Assembly (NCBI RefSeq): GCF_900156695.1
Contig: NZ_FTOM01000004.1
Coordinates: 1-64,000 of the forward strand
Length of the DNA stretch: 64,000 bases
Direction of reading: 5' to 3'
Source: Phaeovulum vinaykumarii
GTDB lineage: Bacteria; Pseudomonadota; Alphaproteobacteria; Rhodobacterales; Rhodobacteraceae
Shown here: piece after piece, positions 33,043-41,278 of the stretch
Layout: each line of letters opens with the position of its first letter
Position numbering within the stretch: the first letter of the stretch is position 1
The notes under the pieces: model-generated
Databases searched by the model: none
Told to the model about the DNA's origin: nothing
The model's input: only the letters and a program-made list of their open reading frames with translations
Program-made: the position numbers and the translations under genes

Positions 33043-33923
33043 AGCACGCCCCCGTCGTGTCCGCCGTCCTTGGTCGCGTAGCGCAGGATGGTGTCCTGGC
33101 CGGGGATGTGAGGGAAGCCGCGGAAGTTGGCGGTGTTGGCGAACTTCGCGCCGCAGGTCTCGATCCGCTTGTCGCAGCCCGCACGGATGGTGAAGGCGTC
33201 GCCCTCGGAAATGGCGCGCACCGGCGCTTCGAGCAGGGTCAGGATCGCGATGCCGTCGGTCACGTCTTGGCCCAGCACTTCCGCGCGACGCCCGGCATTC
33301 GCGCCGGAGGTCCAGTCAAGCGTGCCGAAGGTGAACCAGCCAGCGTCGAAGCCGCCTAGACCGGAGGCAGTGAACGCGCGGTCGCGCAGGAGGTCGATCA
33401 CCGAGCCCATCCCCTTGAAGGCCGGATCCTCGAGATCGACGCCGCAGCGCGCATCGCCGAGCGCGGCATCGCAGGTCGCCTGGAAGGTCCGCCCCACCGT
33501 CTGCCCGAGCACATGGGCCAGCGAGCGCACCTCCGCGACGAAGGCCAGCCGCCCGCGCCGGATCTGGCCGATGGCCCCGCGCCGCATCAGAACGCGCTGC
33601 GCGGTGTCCGCCCAGTTCACGCGCCAGACCTCCACCGACGCATTGTCCCAGCGGCCGTCGAGGATGTCGGTCTCGGTGATGCGGTCGGAGGTCAGCACGC
33701 CTTCCGCGTCCTGCGCATCGACCGACAAGTCCGAGCCCGAGCGAACCTCGGATGCCGTCAGCCCGCTCTCGGGTTCGAAGTCCGTGCCATCGAAGCTGAG
33801 CGTGCGGTCGTGATCGGTGAAGCCGAAGGTGACGCCGTCGGCCCGGGCGATCCGCCAGCACCAGCCGAGCGTCGTCGTGCCCTCGTCGAGATGGGCCTGC
33901 AGAGCGGGCGAAAGGGATTTCAT
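33039..33923 (-). CDS. GTA gp13-like baseplate hub protein (DUF2163)
   Basis: The 294-residue protein begins MKSLSPALQAHLDEGTTTLGWCWRI and carries the DUF2163 and phage_BR0599 patterns, including four cysteines (CDAALGDARCGVDL, CDKRIETC) that in related hub proteins bind an Fe-S or metal centre, and a C-terminal FRGFPHIPGQD. It is a structural baseplate hub. The ATG at 33923 overlaps the o-spanin stop by 4 bases. Confidence 0.9.
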   Translation of the reverse strand: MKSLSPALQAHLDEGTTTLGWCWRIARADGVTFGFTDHDRTLSFDGTDFEPESGLTASEVRSGSDLSVDAQDAEGVLTSDRITETDILDGRWDNASVEVWRVNWADTAQRVLMRRGAIGQIRRGRLAFVAEVRSLAHVLGQTVGRTFQATCDAALGDARCGVDLEDPAFKGMGSVIDLLRDRAFTASGLGGFDAGWFTFGTLDWTSGANAGRRAEVLGQDVTDGIAILTLLEAPVRAISEGDAFTIRAGCDKRIETCGAKFANTANFRGFPHIPGQDTILRYATKDGGHDGGVL

Positions 33924-34162
33924 CGGCAGGTTCCTGTCATGCGGTCGTCGAGATCGGCGATCCAGGTCGCCCATTCCGGGGGCACGTCGGCGACGGCAGA
34001 GGCTGGCGGTCGGGCCAGCCGCGCCTCGGCATAGGAGGCGCAGCCCGCATCACCAGCGCCCATCGTTGCGTCGCAGGCGGTCAGCAGGATCGCCAGCACC
34101 GCGACCGTCACGAACCGCATCCCGCCCGCGCTCGACACGGTTGTTCTTGTCTTCGATCGCAT
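33920..34162 (-). CDS. Probable o-spanin lipoprotein (Rz1-like)
   Basis: The 80-residue frame, or 66 residues from the internal ATG at 34120, has a lipoprotein signal FVTVAVLAILLTAC with a lipobox ending in Cys, then a Pro-containing domain (RPPASAVADVPPEW). It overlaps the TM protein at 34050-34268 in a different frame, the classic Rz/Rz1 arrangement. It should sit in the outer membrane and fuse membranes with the i-spanin at lysis. Confidence 0.7.
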   Translation of the reverse strand: MRSKTRTTVSSAGGMRFVTVAVLAILLTACDATMGAGDAGCASYAEARLARPPASAVADVPPEWATWIADLDDRMTGTCR

Positions 34163-34268
34163 CGTGTTCCGCCTCCCGTTTGCCTTCCGTGCGGCCCCAG
34201 AACCGGCCGAGGACGACGCCTCCGATCACACCGAGAGCCGCGACCAGCCAGATCAGGAACTCAGCCAT
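34050..34268 (-). CDS. Probable i-spanin (Rz-like)
   Basis: The 72-residue protein has a single N-terminal TM helix (FLIWLVAALGVIGGVVLG) followed by a highly charged tail (GRTEGKREAEHDAIEDKNN), which fits a type II inner-membrane spanin, although it is shorter than most. The second half overlaps the o-spanin frame. It starts 7 bases before the end of the small TM gene upstream. Confidence 0.6.
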   Translation of the reverse strand: MAEFLIWLVAALGVIGGVVLGRFWGRTEGKREAEHDAIEDKNNRVERGRDAVRDGRGAGDPADRLRRNDGRW

Positions 34269-34362
34269 CGTCGTGATCCCCGCGCGCGGCGGCGACGCAG
34301 AGGGCGACGACGAAAACGCCGAGGCCGCCGCCCACGATCATTCCTGCGAGGAACTCAAGCAT
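34261..34362 (-). CDS. 33-residue transmembrane microprotein
   Basis: The frame MLEFLAGMIVGGGLGVFVV continues ALCVAAARGDHDDG. It is one TM helix and a charged tail, similar in character to tiny phage DUF3789 proteins. It overlaps both neighbours by a few bases (start inside the 34355-34585 stop region, stop beyond the i-spanin start), which supports its being a real gene of the lysis module. Confidence 0.6.
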   Translation of the reverse strand: MLEFLAGMIVGGGLGVFVVALCVAAARGDHDDG

Positions 34363-34585
34363 CGCCGCGGAACCCGCGCTCGATCCGGTCACGCAAGCCG
34401 ATCAGGCCCAGCCCGAGGAACATCAGCCCCGCAGGCGAGGCATCGCCACTGCCGGCAAGCAGCGCGACGAAGCAGGAGAGTTCGCCGAGCGGCCCGGTGG
34501 CGGGCAGCGCGAGCGAGGCAATGCCGGTGAGCATGGCGAGGCACCCCGCCCACCAGGTGAGCGAGGTCAGTCGGATGTAGCGCAT
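34355..34585 (-). CDS. Small membrane protein of lysis module
   Basis: The 76-residue protein has two hydrophobic helices (WWAGCLAMLTGIASLAL and GLMFLGLGLIGL) and a basic C-terminus (RDRIERGFRG). It may be a holin partner or antiholin by position between endolysin and spanins. I do not recognise a family. Confidence 0.6.
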   Translation of the reverse strand: MRYIRLTSLTWWAGCLAMLTGIASLALPATGPLGELSCFVALLAGSGDASPAGLMFLGLGLIGLRDRIERGFRGDA

Positions 34586-34588
34586 GGA

Positions 34589-35263
34589 TCAGGCCTTCCG
34601 GATCAGGGTGGAGAAGAACGCGCTCAGACGGGCAAGCCAACCGATGGCAGGTTCATGTGTGGCAGCAGGCACGGATGGACTCGACACCGGCACGCCTGCG
34701 GGGCGCAGCAGCGCCAGCGCCTCGTCCTCGGTCAGACGCCGGATCGGTCGCGAGAAATCGACCCGGCCGTTACGGTCGACCGGCCAGACCGGGATGGTTC
34801 CGGTTGGATAGCGGCCCGTTGCGAAGAGATCGCGTTCTGCCTCGCGGCGCGGGCGGATCGCGACGGGCTTGAGCCACCCCATGAAGGCTGCTGCTGCGGC
34901 AGCCCGGTCGCCCGCGTTCAGGTGCCGGGTCAGCGCCGCCTTGGCGATGCCGCCGGTATTGTAATGGAACGAAACCAGCGCATCGAACTCATGCGGTTCG
35001 AGCGGCACCTTCACGGCGCCCAGGACGGCTGCCTCGTAGCGCGCGAGGTCGGCGCGAAAGACCCGGAAGGCTTCGCTGATCCCTGCGTCGAGATCGGCGG
35101 GTATTCCGCGCGGCATCCTGGCGGGATCGGGTTCTCCGGCTGCGGCCGTGTGGCCGATGCCGAAGGTCCAGACCTGTTTCACATCCGTGTAGGGTCCGGG
35201 CACGATACCTTCGTGCCGGACGAGGGCCAACAGGCCCCGGTCGGTCATCTGCATGGAAATCAC
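34589..35263 (-). CDS. Endolysin, glycoside hydrolase family 24 (T4-type lysozyme)
   Basis: The 224-residue protein keeps the T4 lysozyme catalytic spacing E18-x8-D27-x5-T33 in HEGIVPGPYTDVKQVWT, then FGIGHT and the ALVSFHYNTGG motif. It cuts the glycan strand of peptidoglycan. A C-terminal extension after about residue 165 ends with an amphipathic helix (IGWLARLSAFFSTLI) that might touch the membrane. It has no signal peptide, so release depends on the holin. Its start overlaps the 43-residue membrane protein stop by 4 bases. Confidence 0.9.
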   Translation of the reverse strand: MISMQMTDRGLLALVRHEGIVPGPYTDVKQVWTFGIGHTAAAGEPDPARMPRGIPADLDAGISEAFRVFRADLARYEAAVLGAVKVPLEPHEFDALVSFHYNTGGIAKAALTRHLNAGDRAAAAAAFMGWLKPVAIRPRREAERDLFATGRYPTGTIPVWPVDRNGRVDFSRPIRRLTEDEALALLRPAGVPVSSPSVPAATHEPAIGWLARLSAFFSTLIRKA

Positions 35264-35391
35264 CCCAGAAGCGAGAGGATCAGGATCAGCGCGGCGATGG
35301 CGATGCCGACGCCCAGGCGGTGGCGGAAGGCCTGGCCGGGGTCGGCCGGGTCGCAGCGCAGGGAGCGCGCGAGGCGAAGAAGGTCATGCAT
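35260..35391 (-). CDS. 43-residue single-TM protein in lysis module
   Basis: It starts MHDLLRLARSLRC and ends with a TM helix (LGVGIAIAALILILSLLG). It overlaps the holin gene at its start and the endolysin at its end by 4 to 8 bases. It may help or restrain the holin; this is inference from place and form. Confidence 0.6.
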   Translation of the reverse strand: MHDLLRLARSLRCDPADPGQAFRHRLGVGIAIAALILILSLLG

Positions 35392-35734
35392 CGCCATCGC
35401 CTTTCCCGGCATGGCGCAGGCGGGCGAGCAGCACCTCGATGAAGGCCGGCCCGAAAACGCCGACCAGATAGGCGGCCGATCCGGCCGCGCCACCGGCCGG
35501 GATCGCCTCGGGCGGCAGACCGAGCCAGCGGGTGATGATCGCCATCGACAGGCTCCCCATCCCGGCCGCGATCAGACCGCCGAGCAGGATGTGGCGCAGC
35601 GCGTCGCGCAGCCGCATTTTCGTGGTCAGCGCGTTGGTCGCGCCCCCGAGCGCGCCCCATGCGGCGAGGATCACCGCCGTGGAGGCGAGCAGTTCCTTCA
35701 GCGCCGCCGCCAGAAATCCGGTTTCATCATTCAT
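35384..35734 (-). CDS. Putative holin
   Basis: The 116-residue protein has three likely TM helices (LLASTAVILAAWGALGGA, HILLGGLIAAGMGSLSMAI, GSAAYLVGVFGPAFIEVLL) and a charged C-terminus, the layout of class I holins of the LydA type. It would form inner-membrane holes that release the endolysin encoded two genes on. The start overlaps the DUF2460 stop by 4 bases. Confidence 0.75.
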   Translation of the reverse strand: MNDETGFLAAALKELLASTAVILAAWGALGGATNALTTKMRLRDALRHILLGGLIAAGMGSLSMAIITRWLGLPPEAIPAGGAAGSAAYLVGVFGPAFIEVLLARLRHAGKGDGDA

Positions 35735-36357
35735 CGTCGGATCTCCAGAAGCGGGATGGAGGTGATGGAGCCCAGCCGTTCGAGATCGAGCGTCACGTCG
35801 AGCACGTCCGTGTCGAAGCGGACCGGGACATCGAACTCGAAGCCCGCGGTGATCGCGACGCCGGAACCCGGCGCGGTGGTGAAGGTGATGACGCCGGTCG
35901 TGGTATCGACGGACCAGCCGGACGCCTGCGATGCATCGTTCAGAGCGACGGTGACCGAGCCCGCGACCGGCTTGGTGATGGTCCGCACCCATGTCTGGCT
36001 GCCCGAGACGTAGCGCTTCACCAGCTGGAATGTCGTTGTCGCACCGTCGCCGGTGCCGATCGCCTGATCGGTCGGCGCTGGCGTGCCCGAGGGCAGGCAG
36101 GACTTGTAATCGCCCCAATCCTTGAACCGGAAGCCATGGAGGCGACCGTTCCGCGCCTCGAAGAAAGCGACGACCGCCGCCAGATCGTCGGCGCGGCGGA
36201 TGCCGTAGGCCACATCATAGCGGCGCCGGGAGTTCGCCCAGCTGGCGTTGCGCTCCTCGTCGCCCGAGGCAAGTTCGACGATCTGGGTGCGCCGCTCGGG
36301 CCCGCCGCGCGCGCCGCGGCTGATGTTGTCCGGGAACCGAACCTCATGGAACGCCAT
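35731..36357 (-). CDS. DUF2460 distal tail protein (GTA gp12-like)
   Basis: The 208-residue protein begins MAFHEVRFPDNISRGARGGPERRTQIVEL, the standard GTA gp12/DUF2460 start, with FRFKDWGDYKS and the C-terminal FDVPVRFDTDVL. It forms the distal tail ring. In a GTA cluster the gp13 gene would follow directly; here a seven-gene lysis module sits between them. Confidence 0.93.
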   Translation of the reverse strand: MAFHEVRFPDNISRGARGGPERRTQIVELASGDEERNASWANSRRRYDVAYGIRRADDLAAVVAFFEARNGRLHGFRFKDWGDYKSCLPSGTPAPTDQAIGTGDGATTTFQLVKRYVSGSQTWVRTITKPVAGSVTVALNDASQASGWSVDTTTGVITFTTAPGSGVAITAGFEFDVPVRFDTDVLDVTLDLERLGSITSIPLLEIRR

Positions 36358-36360
36358 GGC

Positions 36361-38796
36361 TTACATCCCCCGGCGCCCGAGCGACACCGCGCGGGCGATG
36401 TCCGCCGCGACCTGCGTGCGGGATTGCCGGAAGCTCTCGGCGTCGCGGGCCATGATGGTGACGTTGATCCCGCCGCCCGCGCCGTAGCTCTGCGCCTCGC
36501 GGCGCGAGAGCACGCGCTCGCCCCTTTGCAGGATGGCCGGGACCTCGTCGTGGCGAAGGCCGACAGCGCCGCCCGAATGCATCCGGGGCGCGGCGGCGAA
36601 GGCCATGGCCGGCACCATGCGCGAGGCTCCGGACGATCCGACCATGCCGCCTGCGTGCAAGATATTGGCGAAGATCCCTCCCGCGCCGCCGAGCGCGCCC
36701 GAGAGCGCATTGGCGATGGGGCCGAGGATGAAGCGCCGCGCCGCCAGCTTCGCCAGATCGGCGATGAGCGAGGTCACCAGATCGCGGAAGTTCAGCTTGC
36801 CGGTTTTCACGAACTCACCGACCGCGTCCTCGGCCGACTGGAACGCGCTGACGAGGCTCTGGCCGATATCGCCGCCGATCTCCCGCGCCCGGCTGGCATA
36901 GTCCGAGAGCGCCGCCGTCACGGCCCGCCATCCGGTCAGCGCACGCTCGGCTCCTTCGCCAGTGGCGGTTCCAGCACCGCGGGCAGCACCTCCGGCGCCG
37001 TTGGCCGCAGTTGCGGTGTCGTCGAGCCCGGCCGCCAGTGCATCGGCGGAGGTCGCGGCATCCGTCAGCGCGGCCTCAGACTCCGTGCCGGACCCGGTCA
37101 CGGCATCCTTCAGCGCCTGCCAGGCGGCGAGCGGCCGGGTCGCGGCATCGGTCAGCATGCCAGCAGCTTCCGCGTAGGCATCGGCCCGGGCACGCGCGTC
37201 ATCCGCCATGGCACCGAGCCCGAGATCGGGCGGTGCGATATAGGTCCGGGCGAGCGCGTCTGAGAACGCATCGGCCGCTGCCGTACCAGCCGCCGTCGCT
37301 GCGCCCTCGAACGGGTTGTCGATCCTGCTCAGGTCCACCGCATCGAGCGTGCCGATCCGCACGCCGCCTTCGCCGGTCGCCCATTCGGGCAACAGGGCCA
37401 GCGCGGCGTTCAGGGTCTCGATGAAGCTGTTGATGCGGGTGACGACGCCGTTCAGCATCGCCTCCACCCCGCCGATCAGCCCGTTCGCCGCCTGGTAGGC
37501 GAAGTCGCCGATGGCGCCCGGCAGGCTGCCCCAGATCGCCACCGCGCCATCATAGGCCCCCTGGAAGATCGCGACAGTGCGGTCCCCAAACCCCACGACA
37601 CCCGCGACGGTGCCGTCGAGGGCCGAGAGTGCGGCGGCCTTCAGCCCCTCCCACCCAGCCGCCATGCGGGCCAGTGCGGCGTCGAGCGCAAGCCCGATGC
37701 GCGACCAGACCTCGGAGGCCAGATCGGAGAGCAGCCGGAAAGCTTCGCCGACCCCACCCACGCGGGCGACGAACTGGGACAGCTGATAGATCAGCTCGCC
37801 CACGCCGACGATCAGGGCCCCGATGCCGGTGCGGATCAGCGCGCCGCGTAGCACGACGAGCGCAGTGGCGAACCCACGGACCGACAGCGCGGCGGCGGTC
37901 AGCCCGGCGACCCAGCGACCCGCGAGGAAAGTCGCGAAGGTCACGGCATAGGTCGTCAGGCGGCCGATGTTGTCGAAGAGCCCGCGGATCGCGATGCCGA
38001 GCGGGCCGGTGCGGCTGGCAATCGCGGCCATGGCATTGGCAACTGCCTCGAGCGCCGGGGCCGCGGCGACGGCCAGCTGGTTCGAGAGGCCGCGCCAGAT
38101 CAGACCCAGCCGCGAGATGGCATCATTCGTGCGCTCGATCTGGTCGGCATCCTGCTCGGAGACGACGACGCCGAAGGCAAGCACGTCCTCCGTCGCCTGG
38201 CGCAGCGTCGCCGTGTCGATCCGGCTCATGGCGATGGAGCCTTCCTCGCCGAAGAGCTGACCCGCGACGGCCGCGCGTTCGGCGGCGGGCACGAAGCTCT
38301 CGATGGCGGCGTTGATGGCACCCACCCGCTGGTCCAGCGGCAAAGCGATCAGCTCGTTGGCGGAAAGGCCCAGCCGGTCCAGCGCATCGGCAGCGGGACC
38401 GGTTCCGGCGGCCGCCTGGCTGAGACGGCGCGTCAGGTCCTTGGTCGCCTGCTCGATCCCGGACATGGACACGCCCGCCAGTTCGCCCGCGCGCTCCAGC
38501 GTCTGGATTGAGGCAACCGTGGTGCCGAGGGACTGTGCGAGCTTGGCCTGTGCATCGACGCTCGAGAGGCCGGAGCGGATCATCGCCACGCCAGCGGCTG
38601 CGGCCGCTGCCACGGCGGCTGTGGCGGCTACACGGACCCGCCGCGAGAAGGCCGCGAGCCTTGCGTTGGCTGCTTCCATCTCCCGGCTGAGCCGACCGAA
38701 ACCTCGGGCACCGGCTTCGCCGACGCCTTCCAGCTCGGCACGCACCTGCCGACCACCGACCGCCGCAAGGCGGACGCTGACGCGTTTTTCAGCCAT
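36361..38796 (-). CDS. Phage tail tape measure protein
   Basis: The 811-residue protein has a charged N-terminus, a long Ala-rich helical part (coiled coil, residues 1-120), a central hydrophobic stretch (LTTYAVTFATFLAGRWVAGLTAAALSVRGF) and a C-terminal domain with MHSGGAVGLRHDEVPAILQRGE typical of GTA gp11-type proteins. Its length sets tail length. The start lies 8 bases before the end of the frameshift-extension frame (stop 38789). Confidence 0.92.
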   Translation of the reverse strand: MAEKRVSVRLAAVGGRQVRAELEGVGEAGARGFGRLSREMEAANARLAAFSRRVRVAATAAVAAAAAAGVAMIRSGLSSVDAQAKLAQSLGTTVASIQTLERAGELAGVSMSGIEQATKDLTRRLSQAAAGTGPAADALDRLGLSANELIALPLDQRVGAINAAIESFVPAAERAAVAGQLFGEEGSIAMSRIDTATLRQATEDVLAFGVVVSEQDADQIERTNDAISRLGLIWRGLSNQLAVAAAPALEAVANAMAAIASRTGPLGIAIRGLFDNIGRLTTYAVTFATFLAGRWVAGLTAAALSVRGFATALVVLRGALIRTGIGALIVGVGELIYQLSQFVARVGGVGEAFRLLSDLASEVWSRIGLALDAALARMAAGWEGLKAAALSALDGTVAGVVGFGDRTVAIFQGAYDGAVAIWGSLPGAIGDFAYQAANGLIGGVEAMLNGVVTRINSFIETLNAALALLPEWATGEGGVRIGTLDAVDLSRIDNPFEGAATAAGTAAADAFSDALARTYIAPPDLGLGAMADDARARADAYAEAAGMLTDAATRPLAAWQALKDAVTGSGTESEAALTDAATSADALAAGLDDTATAANGAGGAARGAGTATGEGAERALTGWRAVTAALSDYASRAREIGGDIGQSLVSAFQSAEDAVGEFVKTGKLNFRDLVTSLIADLAKLAARRFILGPIANALSGALGGAGGIFANILHAGGMVGSSGASRMVPAMAFAAAPRMHSGGAVGLRHDEVPAILQRGERVLSRREAQSYGAGGGINVTIMARDAESFRQSRTQVAADIARAVSLGRRGM

Positions 38797-39115
38797 TGGG
38801 GCGTTCCATCTGTTCGTTGAGTTTGGCGACCATCACCGCTTCGATGACGGGCAGAAGTTCGGCCGCGACAGCGGGCGGCACGCCGAGGGCCTCGCCAAGA
38901 GAGAGCGCGGCAGTCAGGTCCCAGCCGACGATGGCGCCGGGGATCACCCGCATCTGTCCCCCGAGGCGGCCGACGAGGTCCCAGACCTGCCAACCCTCAT
39001 GGGTCAGCGGTCGGTTCAGCCGCGCCGGGCAGCCTTCGCACGCCGTTTTGCAGGCGGCGCAATATCGGTCGCCCCCGCCGAAGGACCATTCGGCGAGAGC
39101 GCAGAGGCGTTTTTT
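38789..39115 (-). CDS. Tail chaperone frameshift extension (gpT/gp10.1-like), -1 frame
   Basis: This frame has no ATG/GTG near its front. From the slippery site it reads KKRLCALAEWSFGGGDRY, then CAACKTACEGCPARLNRP and LTHEGWQVWDLVGRL, to a stop that overlaps the tape measure start. Four cysteines (C-x2-C-x3-C-x2-C) suggest a metal knuckle. The second half resembles the small chaperone protein of GTA-like tails. It is most simply made as a -1 frameshift fusion to the chaperone at 39016-39453, as in lambda gpG-T, which loads the tape measure. The coding character past the 0-frame stop is clear; the frameshift itself is inferred. Confidence 0.8.
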   Translation of the reverse strand, partial: KKRLCALAEWSFGGGDRYCAACKTACEGCPARLNRPLTHEGWQVWDLVGRLGGQMRVIPGAIVGWDLTAALSLGEALGVPPAVAAELLPVIEAVMVAKLNEQMERPNG

Positions 39116-39453
39116 TCCTGTTCCAGCAGCAGGCCTTTCGAGACGTAGGTCAGCTGGAAGGCCTCGAAGACCGGCCAGATGTCGAGGAGCGCGTCGATGG
39201 CCTCGGGGCTGGGATCGATCGGCTTGCCGTCCGCATCGCCGATGCCGTCCCAGGCGAGCACCGCCCGCCGAGCCAGCGCCTTGGCGAAGGCGACGGCGCG
39301 TTCCTCGTCGGGAGCCTCTTCCGGCACCGCTTCTACGGCGGGATCGCTGCGGGTCGCCACCATCAGCGCGGTCGTCAGCGGGCGCAGCTGCACCCGCACG
39401 CCGGGCGCGAGGTCATGCCAGCGCGGGGCTTTGGTCAGGTCGAGCGTCAGCAT
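39016..39453 (-). CDS. Tail assembly chaperone (GTA gp10/lambda gpG-like)
   Basis: A 145-residue protein starting MLTLDLTKAPRWHDLAPGVRVQLRPL. It is located between tail tube and tape measure like lambda gpG, with a helical centre (ALARRAVLAWDGIGDADGKPI, FQLTYVSKGLLLEQEKNA). Near residue 113 the codons GAA AAA AAC form a slippery A-AAA-AAC site, and the remaining 0-frame C-terminus is basic and of low complexity. It starts 2 bases after the tail tube stop. Confidence 0.82.
   Translation of the reverse strand: MLTLDLTKAPRWHDLAPGVRVQLRPLTTALMVATRSDPAVEAVPEEAPDEERAVAFAKALARRAVLAWDGIGDADGKPIDPSPEAIDALLDIWPVFEAFQLTYVSKGLLLEQEKNASALSPNGPSAGATDIAPPAKRRAKAARRG
39109..39115 (-). promoter_or_regulatory. 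-1 ribosomal frameshift slippery heptamer
   Basis: The minus-strand sequence A AAA AAC (plus: GTTTTTT) sits in the zero frame as codons AAA AAC within GAA AAA AAC. It is the classic X XXY YYZ type. It precedes the 0-frame stop by about 90 bases and leads into a frame that stays open for 106 codons with protein-like content. Confidence 0.75.
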
Positions 39454-39455
39454 TC

Positions 39456-40394
39456 TCAGTACACCTCGATGTCGTTGATCAGGGTTGCGGTGCACATCCG
39501 GCCGACGACGCTGTCGCGCGCCGCCTGCCAGTCGAAGGTCGCCTGGACGCCCTGCGGCCCGGAAATCTCGATCCGGGGGCGCGGCAGGTAGACGGCGTGC
39601 ACGGTGAAGGTGAAGCTCTCGCCCGAGGGCAGGACGTAGCCGAACTCGAGCTCGCAGGGATCGCCATTTATTGCCTGCGTCACCAACGTGCTGTCGGCGA
39701 AGCGGACCTCGATGGAGCCCGTCAGCGCCGCGATGGAGGGATCCGCGCCGTCGATCCGGCCATCGCTGCGGATTGTCTCGATCCGGTCGAGGTTGTTGGC
39801 ATAGGTGATGTCGGCCGAGACCACGTTGCCGAGGGCCGAACCGTTGCGGGTGATCGACCCGTTGAAATGTCCGAAGCGCTTCAGCTCCAGCGCGGCGGGT
39901 GTCCCGGCGCTGGTCGTTGTGCCCACCGTCTCGCCTTGCGCCACCAGCCGGGCGGTTGCGGTCAGCAGGCCAGACCGCTGCATCTGCCAAGTGATCTGGT
40001 CGAGCACGCAGCCGGAATACATGGCGTAGCGCGGCACCTCCGGCATGCCGGTCTCGATGGAGAGGCTCGGCAGCGTCCAGGCACCCGACTGGAACTCGTG
40101 CGTCCAGGGACCAATGCCGGTCGTGGTCGGCGCACCGAACGCGGCCTTAAGCCAGAAGCCGAAGGCCTCCGCATCGAGCGGCACCACGACATCGCCGTCG
40201 GCCGTCACCGCGTCCTTGATCGGCGCCAGCGGATCGCGGCCGTAGCCGAGGAGCTCGGAGTTCAAGAGCGGCTGCTCCGCGCCCAACGTGGTGCTGGCAA
40301 ACGGCATCTTCGTGAATCCGCCGGCGGGCGGCGTGCCGTAGACGGTCTCGAACGCAAGCGCCATCTGCGCCCGCGCCCCTTGGGCTCGTGCCAT
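39456..40394 (-). CDS. Phage major tail tube protein (prophage B)
   Basis: The 312-residue protein has the same sequence type as the prophage A copy at 79-1023, with an identical start (MARAQGARA) and body (PRYAMYSGCVLDQITWQMQRSG, LPSGESFTFTVHAVYLPRPRIEISG). The C-terminal part resembles the Ig-like end of lambda-type tubes. Here the junction to the tail terminator is intact (24 bases), so it serves as the empty-site reference for the IS in prophage A. Confidence 0.88.
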   Translation of the reverse strand: MARAQGARAQMALAFETVYGTPPAGGFTKMPFASTTLGAEQPLLNSELLGYGRDPLAPIKDAVTADGDVVVPLDAEAFGFWLKAAFGAPTTTGIGPWTHEFQSGAWTLPSLSIETGMPEVPRYAMYSGCVLDQITWQMQRSGLLTATARLVAQGETVGTTTSAGTPAALELKRFGHFNGSITRNGSALGNVVSADITYANNLDRIETIRSDGRIDGADPSIAALTGSIEVRFADSTLVTQAINGDPCELEFGYVLPSGESFTFTVHAVYLPRPRIEISGPQGVQATFDWQAARDSVVGRMCTATLINDIEVY

Positions 40395-40418
40395 GGTGTT
40401 CTCCTCGGGTTGTCGGGG

Positions 40419-40838
40419 TCAGCCGAGCGGGTCGGCCGTGGTGTAGTGAAGGACGACCGGGATCACGGCCGCCTTCAGGCTGGCCGCGCCATCGACCGGC
40501 AGATCGACTGGCCTCGGCGCTTCCGCCTCGACCCAGTCGCAGAGGCCGCCGAGCGTGCGGTCGGCCGCGAGCGCCGCGCCGATGCTGGCGGTCAGCGTGT
40601 CGAAGGCGGCGTCACGGTCGGCGCCCTGCACAACGGCCTCGATCTCGGCTCGGTGCTGGTAGTGGTAGGTCAGCGGCGACAATGTCACCTCGGGGTCACC
40701 TGGCTCCCCGTCGCGCAGGATCAGCAGGCCATCGGCCGGGACGCGCTCGGGCAGCACGTCACCCCGCAGCGCGGTGGCGGGCAACGCCGAAAGCCGCGCG
40801 TGCAGCGCGGTGAGGATGGTTTCACGGGGGGTGGGCAT
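40419..40838 (-). CDS. Phage tail terminator-like protein (prophage B)
   Basis: A 139-residue protein from the ATG at 40838 (MPTPRETILTALHARL). Copy A has MSSPREAI at the same place. It has GEPGDPEVTLSPLTYHYQHRAEIEAVVQGAD and ends TTADPLG. By position it probably closes the head-proximal end of the tail tube. Its upstream neighbour in a normal late operon would be DUF6441, but a cargo block separates them. Confidence 0.75.
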   Translation of the reverse strand: MPTPRETILTALHARLSALPATALRGDVLPERVPADGLLILRDGEPGDPEVTLSPLTYHYQHRAEIEAVVQGADRDAAFDTLTASIGAALAADRTLGGLCDWVEAEAPRPVDLPVDGAASLKAAVIPVVLHYTTADPLG

Positions 40839-40886
40839 GGATACTCCGGATAGCGCCAAGCGACGAGTAACAATCAGCATGCATGT

Positions 40887-40915
40887 TTGACATATCAGTA
40901 AGCAAGTTCTAGATA
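40887..40915 (+). promoter_or_regulatory. Strong sigma70-like promoter of the cargo block
   Basis: TTGACA (40887-40892) and TAGATA (40910-40915) are separated by 17 bases in an AT-rich stretch, 28 bases before the XRE gene. The promoter points away from the phage late direction, so cargo can be expressed from the silent prophage. Confidence 0.7.
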
Positions 40916-40942
40916 GCGATTATCCCATTCAGGATATGCCTC

Positions 40943-41203
40943 ATGATCACCGGCCCCCAGATGCGCGCGGCGCGCGCCCTTCTCGGTATCGACCAGAAAA
41001 CCCTGGCCGAGCTATCCGGGCTGTCCGTCCCGACGATCCAACGCATGGAAGCCAGCGCCGGCAATGTGCGCGGCGTGGTTGACAGCCTGACCAAGGTCGT
41101 CGCGGCGCTGGAACTCGCTGGTGTCGAGCTGATCGGTGAAGGCACCCCCAGCACGGCAGGCGGACGCGGCGTTCGCCTGAAATCTCCACCCCCGAAACAC
41201 TAA
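40943..41203 (+). CDS. XRE-type HTH regulator of the SulP cargo cassette
   Basis: The 86-residue protein has a single HTH (MRAARALLGIDQKTLAELSGLSVPTIQRMEA) followed by a helix (VVDSLTKVVAALELAGVELI), the common short XRE form. It is 75 bases upstream of the SulP gene and probably regulates the block. It is carried on the strand opposite the phage genes. Confidence 0.85.
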   Translation: MITGPQMRAARALLGIDQKTLAELSGLSVPTIQRMEASAGNVRGVVDSLTKVVAALELAGVELIGEGTPSTAGGRGVRLKSPPPKH

Positions 41204-41278
41204 CCCTAAACTTCGCGACGGCGACCGCCGACCACATGCCGACGATCCCGCCGCAACCCATTCAAGGTGCGGCCCCAG

